Assembly: GCF_004376845.1 (NCBI RefSeq)
Contig: NZ_SNUW01000003.1
Coordinates: 62,001-126,000 of the forward strand
Source: Psychromonas algarum
GTDB lineage: Bacteria > Pseudomonadota > Gammaproteobacteria > Enterobacterales > Psychromonadaceae
Direction: 5' to 3'
DNA length: 64,000 nucleotides
Shown: positions 56,094 to 64,000 of the stretch, in pieces
Numbering within the stretch: position 1 is the first letter of the stretch
Layout: every line of letters starts with the position of its first letter
Position numbers and translations under genes: made by a program
The notes under the pieces: model-generated
The model's database searches: none
What the model was told of the DNA's origin: nothing
What the model saw: the letters and a program-made list of their open reading frames with translations, nothing else

Positions 56094-56181
56094 TGGCGGA
56101 GAACAAGAGATTCGAACTCTCGAAGGGTTGCCCCTTACACACTTTCCAGGCGTGCGCCTTCAGCCACTCGGCCAATTCTCC
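56094..56181 (-). tRNA. tRNA-Ser (anticodon GGA)
   Basis: 88 nt with encoded CCA (56094-56096). The acceptor arm pairs GGAGAAT with GTTCTCC (one G-U). The anticodon loop reads CTGGAAA (GGA, serine UCC/UCU), a long variable arm typical of type II tRNA follows, and the T loop has GTTCGAATC. It stands alone upstream of the metzincin-motif gene, with its own terminator. Confidence 0.96.
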
Positions 56182-56296
56182 ATAAAATTTTAATGCTCAA
56201 TAATTACACTAACTTAGTCGTTGTAACAATGAAGCGGAGCGCATGATAGTTAACTCAGTAAGTTAAATCAACCGTTAACACTCAATATTCAGTGAT

Positions 56297-57247
56297 TTAT
56301 GACAATTCTTGTCGTAAATAAACGGCTGCCCCCAATAAGCCAGGGTTTTTATGAGTAATGACATAAGCTGGTATATGAGATAAATATTCTTGCAAACGCC
56401 CTTTTGCTTCAAAATATTGACGAAATTCACTGTTTTCAAAGAATTCTAAAAAACGAGGAACAATACCACCAGCAATATATACCCCACCTCGACAATCTAA
56501 ATTTAATACTAGATTGCCTGCGAAACTACCCATTGCTTGGCAGAATAGGTTTAATGTTTGCTCAGCCATTTCGCATTCATTATTCACTGCTGCAGTGGTT
56601 ATTTGTGCCGCTTCATCATATTGAACAGGTTGTTCTTTCAGTTTACATAAAGCTTGATAGATATTAACAATACCTTGTCCTGATAATAAACGTTCTGTAG
56701 AAACATGCCCAAACTGCTCTTGTAATATTAATAACACTTCAGCTTGTTGCCGATTATTAGGAGCAAAACTAATATGCCCACCTTCACCATCTAAACTGAT
56801 CCACTTATCATCCTGCTTAATCAGATGTGATACGCCTAAACCAGTACCAGGACCAAAAACAGCTTTCATTGCATTATCAACAATACTTCCACCACCTACT
56901 TTTATTTGCTGAGTTTCATCGAGGAAAGGCACTGCTAATGAGATAGCAGTGTAATCATTAATGACATAAAGTGATTTCAGTGCGAATTTGTTTTTTAAGG
57001 CCGCTTGAGAAAATTGCCAGTGAAAGTTAACCATTTTCACTTCATCTCCCTCAACTGGGCAGGCAATACCAATGCATAAATGAGCAACGCTAGCCGGTAA
57101 TGTAACAAAATACTGCTCAATGGCATTTTCTAACGTAGTGAATTCACTACAAAGATATTCTTTAACTTGGTCTATTTCTCCGTTGCTTAAATTTAATACA
57201 CCTAAACGTATATTCGTTCCGCCTACATCAACAACTACTGACAACAT
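56297..57247 (-). CDS. glk: Glucokinase
   Basis: 316 residues. The ATP motif VVVDVGGTNIRLGVL, the substrate region INDYTAISLAVPFL, FGPGTGLGVSHL, DGEGGHISFAP and the late GGVYIAGGIVPRF match E. coli Glk (321). It phosphorylates glucose with ATP. The gene is divergent from hexR across about 240 bp that contain a HexR-like box, which agrees with control of glk by HexR in related genera. Confidence 0.96.
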   Translation of the reverse strand: MLSVVVDVGGTNIRLGVLNLSNGEIDQVKEYLCSEFTTLENAIEQYFVTLPASVAHLCIGIACPVEGDEVKMVNFHWQFSQAALKNKFALKSLYVINDYTAISLAVPFLDETQQIKVGGGSIVDNAMKAVFGPGTGLGVSHLIKQDDKWISLDGEGGHISFAPNNRQQAEVLLILQEQFGHVSTERLLSGQGIVNIYQALCKLKEQPVQYDEAAQITTAAVNNECEMAEQTLNLFCQAMGSFAGNLVLNLDCRGGVYIAGGIVPRFLEFFENSEFRQYFEAKGRLQEYLSHIPAYVITHKNPGLLGAAVYLRQELS

Positions 57248-57408
57248 CCTTGTGCTCCTGACTTAAAATTAATATTAAGAAGCCTAGTGCAACCTCTCAA
57301 TTTTCTTATTTATACTTTTATTTTTTGATCTAAAACATTTTAACTCTGTAATAAAATGACATCAAAAATCGCCTACTCTATAATCTTATTGTGTTATAAC
57401 TGTATTTC

Positions 57409-57437
57409 TTGTAATTTTATTTCATAAAACATTACAA
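57409..57437. promoter_or_regulatory. HexR-like operator upstream of hexR and glk
   Basis: TGTAATTTTATTTCA (57410-57424) matches the HexR pattern TGTAAT-N3-ATTACA with one mismatch in the arms. An overlapping longer inverted repeat runs TTGTAAT (57409-57415) to ATTACAA (57431-57437). It lies 63-77 bp before the hexR start and 163 bp before glk. Confidence 0.6.
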
Positions 57438-57486
57438 ATTTCTTTGCCAAATGCTAACTACCTTTATACATCGAGTGAATAATATA

Positions 57487-58341
57487 ATGAATACTTTAGA
57501 GTTAATTAAAAAAAACCTTGATACTTTTAGTAAATCGGAACGTAAGGTAGCAGAAGCAATTCTAGCTGCCCCACAAACCGCGATTCATTCTAGTATTGCT
57601 AACTTAGCTAAAATTGCTCAAGTCAGTGAACCAACAGTTAACCGCTTTTGTCGCCGTTTAGATACTAAAGGTTTTCCTGATTTTAAGCTACATCTAGCAC
57701 AAAGCTTAGCGAATGGTACACCTTATGTGAACCGTAATGTTGATGAGGACGATGGTCCTGAAGCTTATACCTCAAAAATTTTCGAATCTACTATGGCATG
57801 TTTAGATGTTGCTAAGAATAGTCTAGATATCAATTTAATTAATCGTGCCGTCGATATATTAACGCAAGCCAACAAAATTTCTTTTTTTGGTTTAGGTGCT
57901 TCATCTTCTGTTGCCCACGATGCACTTAATAAGTTTTTCCGTTTTAATATCCCTGTATCCTGTTTTGACGATATTGTAATGCAACGTATGAGTTGTATTA
58001 ATAGTTCAGAAGGTGATGTAATTGTTTTGATCTCACATACAGGTCGAACAAAACCTTTAGTAGAAATAGCTCGTCTAGCCCGCGAAAATGATGCTTTTGT
58101 TATTGCATTAACTGCCTATGATTCACCACTCGCAGAGCAAAGTAATTTAGTGCTTTCTTTAGGTGTACCTGAAGATACGGATATTTATATGCCGATGTCA
58201 TCTCGTATTGCGCAGTTAGTACTAATAGATGTATTAACAACAGGTTTCACTTTGCGCCGAGGAGCTAAATTTAGAGATAATCTAAAACGCGTTAAAACAG
58301 GTATTCGAGATTCTCGCTTTGAAAAAGAAGATGACAAGTGA
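57487..58341 (+). CDS. hexR: HexR transcriptional regulator (RpiR family)
   Basis: 284 residues from the ATG at 57487 (GAGTGA upstream); the longer frame to 57451 has no family text. The N-terminal RpiR helix-turn-helix (KSERKVAEAILAAP, SEPTVNRFCRRL) is followed by a SIS sugar-phosphate domain (GLGASSSVAHDA, ISHTGRTKPLVEIA). HexR senses KDPG and controls glucose catabolism genes, in Shewanella-type bacteria glk, pykA and others. Both lie directly beside it here. Confidence 0.94.
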   Translation: MNTLELIKKNLDTFSKSERKVAEAILAAPQTAIHSSIANLAKIAQVSEPTVNRFCRRLDTKGFPDFKLHLAQSLANGTPYVNRNVDEDDGPEAYTSKIFESTMACLDVAKNSLDINLINRAVDILTQANKISFFGLGASSSVAHDALNKFFRFNIPVSCFDDIVMQRMSCINSSEGDVIVLISHTGRTKPLVEIARLARENDAFVIALTAYDSPLAEQSNLVLSLGVPEDTDIYMPMSSRIAQLVLIDVLTTGFTLRRGAKFRDNLKRVKTGIRDSRFEKEDDK

Positions 58342-58358
58342 TAGGTTGTTAAATAATA

Positions 58359-58376
58359 AATGTTAGCAATAACATT
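58359..58376. promoter_or_regulatory. 18-bp inverted repeat upstream of pykA
   Basis: AATGTTA (58359-58365) and TAACATT (58370-58376) pair perfectly with a 4-nt centre, 36 bp before the pykA start. It does not match the HexR consensus; it could be an operator or a leader hairpin. Confidence 0.4.
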
Positions 58377-58412
58377 AACTACCGCCCTTTCTATCTTTAA
58401 ATAGAGGTGAAC

Positions 58413-59843
58413 ATGACAAGACGTACAAAAATTGTAACCACATTAGGCCCTGCAACGGATCGTGATAATAATTTAGAAAAAATCATTGCAGCTGGCGCTA
58501 ATATGGTACGTATGAACTTTTCCCACGGTGACGCAGTTGATCATGTAAGACGAGCACAAGAAGTCAGAGAGATAGCAGCTCGATTAGGTTTAGAAGTTGC
58601 CATCATGGGTGATTTACAAGGTCCTAAAATTCGTGTTTCCACCTTTGAAAACAATAAAATAGAACTAGCTGTAGGTGATAAATTTACACTTGATAGCGAT
58701 ATCCAAAAAGGTCAAGGTAATCAGCAGCAAGTTGGTCTTGATTACAAAGCCCTACCAAAAGAAGTCTCAACCGGTGATGTTTTATTATTAGATGATGGCA
58801 GAGTACAGTTACAAGTTGAGACTGTTGAAGGTAATAAAGTACATACTAAAGTGATTATTGGCGGTCCTTTATCAAACAATAAAGGGATCAACAAACAAGG
58901 TGGTGGTTTATCCGCAGCTGCGTTAACCCCAAAAGACAAAAAAGATATTTTAACCGCAGCTGAAATAGGTTGTGATTACCTCGCAGTTTCCTTCCCTCGA
59001 AATGGTGATGATTTACACTATGCGAGAAAATTAGCAAAAGAAGCTGGCTGTCATGCAAAAATAGTCGCTAAAGTTGAACGTGCTGAAGCTGTAGAAACCA
59101 AAGAAGCACTAGAAGATATTATTCTTGCATCAGATGTTGTTATGGTTGCTCGTGGTGATTTAGGTGTTGAAATTGGAGATGCTCGTTTAGTTGGTGTGCA
59201 AAAAGAAATGATCCGTACTGCACGTCGTTTGAATCGAGTGGTGATCACCGCAACACAAATGATGGAATCAATGATCAATGCTCCCATGCCTACACGAGCA
59301 GAAGTGATGGATGTTGCTAATGCCGTATTAGATGGAACCGATGCAGTTATGCTCTCAGGTGAAACGGCCGCAGGAGAATACCCAGTAGAAACCGTTAAAG
59401 CAATGAGTGATGTTTGTATCGGAGCTGAAAAACACCCAAGTATTAATGTATCAAACCATCGTATTAATTATACTTTTGACAGTCCAGAAGAAGCATTAGC
59501 CATGACAACTATGTATGCAGCAAACCATACTAATGGCGTCACCGCGATTGTTGCATTAACAGCCTCTGGTTCAACCCCTTTATTAATGTCTCGTTTAAGT
59601 AGTGGCTTGCCAATTTATGCATTATCTAGCAAACAACAAACATTAAATTATTGTGCTTTATATCGAGGTGTTACACCTGTTAAATTTGCATCAACATCCA
59701 TTGATAGTGTGCAATATATTGATAATGCATTAGAAACACTTAAAGCATTAGAGTTAATTAAAACCGGTGATTTAATTCTGTTAACGCATGGCGATAATGT
59801 AAAACAAGGCTCTACTAATACCTGTAAAATAATTAAAGTTTAA
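58413..59843 (+). CDS. pykA: Pyruvate kinase II
   Basis: 476 residues from the ATG at 58413, which has AGAGG upstream; a GTG at 58407 lies inside that site. [37 protein letters not shown]-type opening, [31 protein letters not shown] and [23 protein letters not shown] follow E. coli PykA, including the PykA type 'GINK' pattern. It makes pyruvate and ATP from PEP. It is 71 bp downstream of hexR and may be partly read through from it. Confidence 0.97.
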   Translation: MTRRTKIVTTLGPATDRDNNLEKIIAAGANMVRMNFSHGDAVDHVRRAQEVREIAARLGLEVAIMGDLQGPKIRVSTFENNKIELAVGDKFTLDSDIQKGQGNQQQVGLDYKALPKEVSTGDVLLLDDGRVQLQVETVEGNKVHTKVIIGGPLSNNKGINKQGGGLSAAALTPKDKKDILTAAEIGCDYLAVSFPRNGDDLHYARKLAKEAGCHAKIVAKVERAEAVETKEALEDIILASDVVMVARGDLGVEIGDARLVGVQKEMIRTARRLNRVVITATQMMESMINAPMPTRAEVMDVANAVLDGTDAVMLSGETAAGEYPVETVKAMSDVCIGAEKHPSINVSNHRINYTFDSPEEALAMTTMYAANHTNGVTAIVALTASGSTPLLMSRLSSGLPIYALSSKQQTLNYCALYRGVTPVKFASTSIDSVQYIDNALETLKALELIKTGDLILLTHGDNVKQGSTNTCKIIKV

Positions 59844-59867
59844 AATTACTTAGCAATACAAGCACAG

Positions 59868-59905
59868 AAAAACGCTCTTCTATTTAATAAAAGAGCGTTT
59901 TTAGT
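59868..59905. terminator. Bidirectional terminator after pykA
   Basis: Perfect 12-bp arms AAAAACGCTCTT (59868-59879) and AAGAGCGTTTTT (59891-59902), 11-nt loop, between convergent pykA and the GST-like gene. Confidence 0.9.
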
Positions 59906-59911
59906 TAAGTA

Positions 59912-60472
59912 TTAGTCTTGTGGGGCTGTGGCATTAAAAATAGGATCGGTATTAGCAAGATCTAATAATTTTTGTATATATGGGTAATCAGTTAGCGAAA
60001 AAAGATCTCTAAATAAAGCCCAATCAATAAAAATAGCTACTCTCATTTCTGCATTAGACAAAGGCAATGATTGACTAATAATTTTATTATTTATGGCTTC
60101 TAACCCTGTTTCTATGCGTTGCTTTTGACGTGTTAAATAAACACTTTGCTCTGGTGTAATATTATCAAATTTAGCGAGCATTAATAAATTAACACTGCTA
60201 TCTAATAAAGTGTTGGTCATATTATATAATTCGACTTCTTCTACATCAGTTAAAAACTCTTCTCCAGCCACTTCATAAATATGCGTAAGAATAGAGGTTG
60301 AATCTGTCAATTTAAGATCGCAATCAATTAAAATAGGGACCTTCTTGGTGGGAGACAATAACGCGCTTTGTGCAGCATCCGTTTCAATAAACTGACATTC
60401 AAGCTCAGTTTGTAATAACGCAATACGACAATGGCGTACAAAAGGAGAAGTGTAACTACCGTATAATTCCAT
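59912..60472 (-). CDS. Glutathione S-transferase-like protein
   Basis: 186 residues. The N-terminal thioredoxin-like part reads MELYGSYTSPFVRHCRIAL, with KKVPILIDCDLKLTDSTSILTHI giving the cis-Pro and glutathione Ser contact (DSTSI). The C-terminal helical part is short, about 20 residues less than the usual GST. It resembles YibF/GstB-type bacterial proteins. The substrate is unknown. It is convergent with pykA and divergent from the marC-like gene across the GATC-rich region. Confidence 0.82.
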   Translation of the reverse strand: MELYGSYTSPFVRHCRIALLQTELECQFIETDAAQSALLSPTKKVPILIDCDLKLTDSTSILTHIYEVAGEEFLTDVEEVELYNMTNTLLDSSVNLLMLAKFDNITPEQSVYLTRQKQRIETGLEAINNKIISQSLPLSNAEMRVAIFIDWALFRDLFSLTDYPYIQKLLDLANTDPIFNATAPQD

Positions 60473-60939
60473 AATAGCTCCTAAATAAAGTAAGTCGAAA
60501 ATAGCACAATGAATAGTGATAAATACAACAAAGAAAACTTACTTTAGGGGCTGCATAATTATTAGTCAATTGATTCGATCATTTATTGCTAAGTTAATGA
60601 TCAACTCCTTTATATCTGATCAATAAGAAACATATTTTTTGATCTCCTAAGTAAATATATCTGATCAAAAATGTAAATATCACCTTATTTAATCATGTGT
60701 AGTGATACAGACTAGATGGCGATTTACAATACCTGATAAAGCAAGTAACCTTGCGCCCTTGCAAATAACATGCAACAACATTTTAAAGCTACTTTCGTGA
60801 AAGCGAAGTAGGTGCGTTATTATTAGACAGTAAAAGACCAGTGAATATCATAAAGCTGTTTATTATCTTTATCTTACGCACATTAGTGACCTTACCTGTT
60901 ATTGCACATCTTATTTTTTAAAAACTAAAGAGAAAACAA
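60473..60939. other. 467-bp intergenic region with GATC cluster
   Basis: No convincing gene; a 26-codon hydrophobic frame from a GTG at 60841 lacks a ribosome binding site. Five GATC sites (60577, 60599, 60618, 60641, 60663) are clustered in 90 bp and none occurs in the rest. TATATCTGATCAA is repeated exactly at 60611-60623 and 60656-60668. A bulged hairpin lies at 60789-60811 (CTACTT(T)CG with CGAAGTAG). Confidence 0.65.
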
Positions 60940-61536
60940 ATGGATATTGCACTCTATCTTCATGCATTAACGGGTTTATTTGTCATTATTGACCCTATCG
61001 GATCAGCATTAATTTTTAATTCACTGACCTCTGGTACGGATCAAAAATATCGTACAGTAATGGCCATAAAGTCAGTTGTGATCAGTGCTTTTTTACTCAT
61101 TCTATTTGGCAATTATGGAGAGGCTTTATTCTCTCAATTAGGTATTAATATCAATTCATTACGCATCTCAGGGGGGCTGTTATTATTTTATACAGCTTTC
61201 ATGATGATCACCCAAGAATTGAAATTTACTAAAACAGAAAAGAATGCGGATATTTCAGTCTTTCCTATGTCTATCCCTTTATTAGCAGGTCCAGGTACAC
61301 TTACACTTGCGATCTTATTGTTTTCACAAAATAACCAAGGCTATGCAGTGTTCTCTGTTAGTGCTGCTATTGTGAGTATTTTATTACTTACATTAGTGGG
61401 AATGATCGCTTCAAAGTACTTGAAAAAGATTATTGGGAAAACTGGTGATGAAATTTTACGTCGCTTTTTAGGGGTTATTCTTGCGGCATTAGCAATTCAA
61501 TTTATTTATGAAGGGATCCGTAATATTTCTATGTAA
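60940..61536 (+). CDS. MarC family (UPF0056) integral membrane protein
   Basis: 198 residues with six hydrophobic helices. FVIIDPIGSALIFNSL at the N-terminus and FPMSIPLLAGPGTLTLAILL in the middle are the twin family motifs (D-P-x-G and P-x-x-A-G-P-G). The family was linked to antibiotic resistance by name but that role was withdrawn; the transport substrate is unknown. AGAG lies upstream of the ATG. It ends 5 bp before the convergent dinB stop. Confidence 0.9.
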   Translation: MDIALYLHALTGLFVIIDPIGSALIFNSLTSGTDQKYRTVMAIKSVVISAFLLILFGNYGEALFSQLGININSLRISGGLLLFYTAFMMITQELKFTKTEKNADISVFPMSIPLLAGPGTLTLAILLFSQNNQGYAVFSVSAAIVSILLLTLVGMIASKYLKKIIGKTGDEILRRFLGVILAALAIQFIYEGIRNISM

Positions 61537-61541
61537 TGGGT

Positions 61542-62639
61542 CTATTCATTATCAATCAGGCTTAACTGTATTGGATATGATTGTTCAGTTAAGCCGACAC
61601 TCAGACCTAATAAACGAATAGGTTGTTTAGGATTAGCTTCTATCAATTGATGTAATAATTGTTCAAAAATAGATAGGTTTAACTGGCTATATTTTCTTTC
61701 ACTACTTTTAATAGTGAAATCGCTAAACTTTAACTTCACACCTAATTTCGTAATTATTTTCTTATCAAGATGCTTTTCTAATCGCCCTTCTAATTCATTA
61801 TAAAATTGCTTTAAATGCTCTAAACATTGTACTTCACTGAATAGATTATGTTCAAAGGTCCGTTCAACAGCAACTGATTTACGCTCTCGATTAATTTGTA
61901 TCGGTCGATTATCAATACCTTGACTATAACTGATTAATGATTGCCCTAATTTACCAAATGTTGTTAGTAGCTTTTGCTCTGAATATTGCATGATATCTGC
62001 ACAGGTAAATAATCCTTTATCAGCAAGATTTTGTTGTGCCACTTTACCTACACCCGGTATTTTTTTCAGCGGTAATTTTTTGATGAATGCTTTGGCTGAC
62101 TCAGGTGTGATCACACACTGTCCATTAGGTTTATTTTCATCTGAAGCTATTTTAGCTAGAAATTTACAATAAGAAACACCAGCTGATGCTGTCAGATTTA
62201 GCTCTGTTTGTATTGCTAGTCTTATATCCTGTGCAATATAAGTTGCCGATCCTTGAAACATTTTACAATCGCTCACATCTAAAAATGCTTCATCTAAGGA
62301 TAACGGTTCAACTATGTGTGTATAACGATAAAAAATATTACGTAGTTTCTGTGACACCTCTACATAAACTTGCATACGGCCCGGTACAACCAATAATTCA
62401 GGGCATAGCTGCTTAGCTTGGAATACCGGCATGGCAGAATGTACTCCAAATTGACGGGCGAGGTAATTACAGGTCGATAATACTCCTCGACGTTGACTCC
62501 TGCCCCCGATAGCTAACGGTATATTTTGGTAATTAGGATTATCTCTCATCTCAACAGCTGCATAGAAACAATCCATATCGATATGAATTATTTTACGTTG
62601 TGAATATAAAGAGTCAGATGGCATAGAGTCAGAACACAT
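61542..62639 (-). CDS. dinB: DNA polymerase IV
   Basis: 365 residues. IIHIDMDCFYAAVEMRDNP carries the first metal-binding Asp; SLDEAFLDVSD carries the catalytic Asp and Glu. The ASAGVSYCKFLAKIASDENKPNGQ segment, a helix-hairpin-helix LKKIPGVGKVAQQNL and a little-finger domain are Y-family marks. The C-terminal beta-clamp motif is seen near QLSLIDNE, close to QLxLF. It performs error-prone lesion bypass. AGGTGG precedes the ATG. I see no LexA box (CTGT-N8-ACAG) in the 200 bp upstream. Confidence 0.95.
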   Translation of the reverse strand: MCSDSMPSDSLYSQRKIIHIDMDCFYAAVEMRDNPNYQNIPLAIGGRSQRRGVLSTCNYLARQFGVHSAMPVFQAKQLCPELLVVPGRMQVYVEVSQKLRNIFYRYTHIVEPLSLDEAFLDVSDCKMFQGSATYIAQDIRLAIQTELNLTASAGVSYCKFLAKIASDENKPNGQCVITPESAKAFIKKLPLKKIPGVGKVAQQNLADKGLFTCADIMQYSEQKLLTTFGKLGQSLISYSQGIDNRPIQINRERKSVAVERTFEHNLFSEVQCLEHLKQFYNELEGRLEKHLDKKIITKLGVKLKFSDFTIKSSERKYSQLNLSIFEQLLHQLIEANPKQPIRLLGLSVGLTEQSYPIQLSLIDNE

Positions 62640-62767
62640 AAAAGTACCACCTCACCATAGAATAAAAAGACACATCACACCACAAAAACAAAACAACTGT
62701 TTTTATAAACAGTTATAATATTATGAACATAATAAATTACAAGCTAAATAAAAATATTTAAATACAT

Positions 62768-62798
62768 TTGACATTAACCTAAGGGTAAAGGTTAATCT
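62768..62798 (+). promoter_or_regulatory. CueR/MerR-type promoter of copA
   Basis: TTGACA (62768-62773) and TAATCT (62793-62798) are separated by 19 bp, the abnormal spacer needed for MerR-family twist activation. The spacer holds the inverted repeat ATTAACCT (62773-62780) and AGGTTAAT (62789-62796), like the E. coli copA operator. It ends 52 bp before the copA start. The cueR gene itself is not in the window. Confidence 0.8.
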
Positions 62799-62850
62799 TC
62801 TACATTAATAAGAGTGATAACAATAAAGTAATCTACTAGAGCAGGTTAAT

Positions 62851-64000
62851 ATGATGACTCCACAACAAATAACATTTCCTGTATATGGTATGAATTGTGC
62901 TGGTTGCGCCAGTAAATTAACAACAAGCTTCAATGATATTGAAGGGATTGAAGCAAATATTAATTTTGCTTTAGAAAAAGTAACATTAACAATGGATCAA
63001 GTAGTAGTGACCCCTTCTATCGCTAAAATAGTAGTGAACACGTTAGAAAAAAAAGGTTATCAAACAGATTATCAAAAGATAACTTTTGAAGCAGATTGGT
63101 CATGTGCAAGTTGTGTAGAAGCAACATTAAAAGCATTAAAAAAACATTCGCTCGTATTAGATGTTAAAGCTAATTTTGCGACTAAAACACTTTATGTAGA
63201 AACATTAGAAAGCTTTATTAATAATACTTTTATCGAACAACTTATTAAATTAAGCCCTTATACGTTAATCCACAAACAAGTCACTACATCACAGCAACAA
63301 TTACTTGAAAAACAAAATAATGAACGAAAACAACAGCAAAAAGAAAAATTAAGTGTCAGTATCGCTTTATTATTAAGCTTACCTTTTTGGTTCGCTATGA
63401 TACATATGCTGTTTACCGATTCCCATTTATTATCTCCTTGGTTTGAATTTTTATTAGCAACACCATTGCAGTTTATTATTGGCGCTCGCTTTTATAAAGG
63501 ATCATGGAACAGTCTTAAAAATAGATCCGCTAATATGGATGTCTTAGTAACTTTAGGCACCTCTGCAGCATACTTTTTCAGCTTAGCGATGCTGCTTCAA
63601 AATAGCCCTCAGCACCTATACTTTGAAACAAGTGCTTTAGTTATTGTTCTGATCCGTTTAGGGAAATATTTAGAATTCCGAGCTAAACAAGCAAGCAGTA
63701 AAGCTATTAATGCGTTAAACCAACTACAAGCCATTGATGCCCTTGTTAAAAAAGGTAAAGCCTTTAAGCGCATGTTGATTGATCAGGTACAGGTTAATGA
63801 TCTTGTGCAAGTAAGCTCGGGTGATAAAGTTCCTGTTGACGGTATTATAGTTGAAGGTAGTAGTTACTTAGATGAAGCATTATTAACCGGTGAAAGTCGT
63901 ACAATACATAAAGAAATTGATCAGACTGTATATGCAGGAACCATTAATGGTGATGGTGTTTTATTAATTAAAACAACAGCAGTAAATGAACAAACAAAAC
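62851..64000 (+). CDS. copA: Cu(I)-translocating P-type ATPase CopA, 5' part (cut by window end)
   Basis: 383 residues are visible, open to the last base. Two N-terminal heavy-metal domains are present: GMNCAGCASK (CxxC) in the first and a less typical DWSCASCVEA in the second. Membrane helices follow (from about residue 170), then SANMDVLVTLGTSAAYFF and the actuator motif LLTGES near 347. The phosphorylated DKTGT, CPC and hinge lie beyond the window. It exports Cu+ from the cytoplasm. GAGCAGG lies upstream of the ATG, with an alternative ATG one codon later. A CueR-type promoter precedes it. Confidence 0.93.
   Translation, partial: MMTPQQITFPVYGMNCAGCASKLTTSFNDIEGIEANINFALEKVTLTMDQVVVTPSIAKIVVNTLEKKGYQTDYQKITFEADWSCASCVEATLKALKKHSLVLDVKANFATKTLYVETLESFINNTFIEQLIKLSPYTLIHKQVTTSQQQLLEKQNNERKQQQKEKLSVSIALLLSLPFWFAMIHMLFTDSHLLSPWFEFLLATPLQFIIGARFYKGSWNSLKNRSANMDVLVTLGTSAAYFFSLAMLLQNSPQHLYFETSALVIVLIRLGKYLEFRAKQASSKAINALNQLQAIDALVKKGKAFKRMLIDQVQVNDLVQVSSGDKVPVDGIIVEGSSYLDEALLTGESRTIHKEIDQTVYAGTINGDGVLLIKTTAVNEQTK

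Overview
The window is an AT-rich, gene-dense chromosomal segment of a marine gammaproteobacterium. Gene content and order (hemA-prfA-prmC-sirB2-sirB1-kdsA-ygdD-rlmM; comEC-msbA-lpxK-ycaR-kdsB; glk/hexR/pykA; yeeX; epmC; patZ; a solitary autotransporter-type beta-barrel) fit the Vibrio/Shewanella/Psychromonas part of the class. The low GC and the mixture of matches suggest a Psychromonas-like organism, but that is an inference and not a measured placement. I see no prophage, insertion sequence, integron, CRISPR array or rRNA operon. Nearly all genes look intact, and the two at the window edges are cut only by the window.

Layout. 1-5400: tail of a SpoU-type RNA methyltransferase, PIN-PhoH ATPase, yeeX, a stand-alone Sfp-type phosphopantetheinyl transferase, a thioesterase, a low-molecular-weight tyrosine phosphatase, epmC and pdxH. 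5460-13300: a beta-barrel gene overlapping cobQ, then aroG, moeA, metR divergent from alaA, and a small membrane protein. 13600-20650: the long minus-strand hemA operon (haem, translation termination, KDO synthesis, 23S rRNA modification). 20900-25650: bamE, a TIGR02647-type protein, xthA, a pseudouridine synthase, a UPF0149 protein, pfkA and a 41-residue small ORF. 25800-31370: a SulP transporter and a lipoprotein / DUF350 / membrane-anchored spermidine-synthase-like group. 31380-38100: lipid A and LPS genes (kdsB, ycaR, lpxK, msbA), comEC and, divergently, a DUF2062 gene. 38200-47700: a small beta-barrel, a stand-alone receiver protein, pepN, patZ, a MATE pump and a membrane protein with an HELSH motif. 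47700-56000: LysR regulator/oxidoreductase pair, PhyH-type dioxygenase, RecQ-like helicase, MarR regulator/Bcr-type pump pair, and a lipoprotein with a metzincin-type zinc motif. 56090-64000: tRNA-Ser(GGA), glk, hexR, pykA, a GST-like gene, a MarC-family gene, dinB, and the 5' part of copA.

How the genes fit together. Central carbon control is grouped at 56-60 kb: glucokinase and pyruvate kinase flank the regulator HexR, and a HexR-like box lies in the hexR/glk intergenic region. KDO and lipid A assembly are represented by kdsA, kdsB, lpxK and msbA in two separate operons. Several regulator/target pairs are divergent with visible operators: MarR/Bcr (two near-identical 17-bp sites exactly 30 bp apart), a CueR-type copA promoter with a 19-bp spacer, and a TyrR-like box in front of aroG.

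Least explained items: the lipoprotein-DUF350-SpeE-like group, the metzincin-motif lipoprotein, the HELSH membrane protein, a five-fold GATC cluster with about 19-23 bp spacing in front of the marC-like gene, and a 31-bp near-perfect palindrome beside an unannotated small ORF with a strong ribosome binding site. I found no convincing wholly new multi-gene system. Gene starts were adjusted from the longest reading frame wherever a ribosome binding site or family alignment favoured an internal start.
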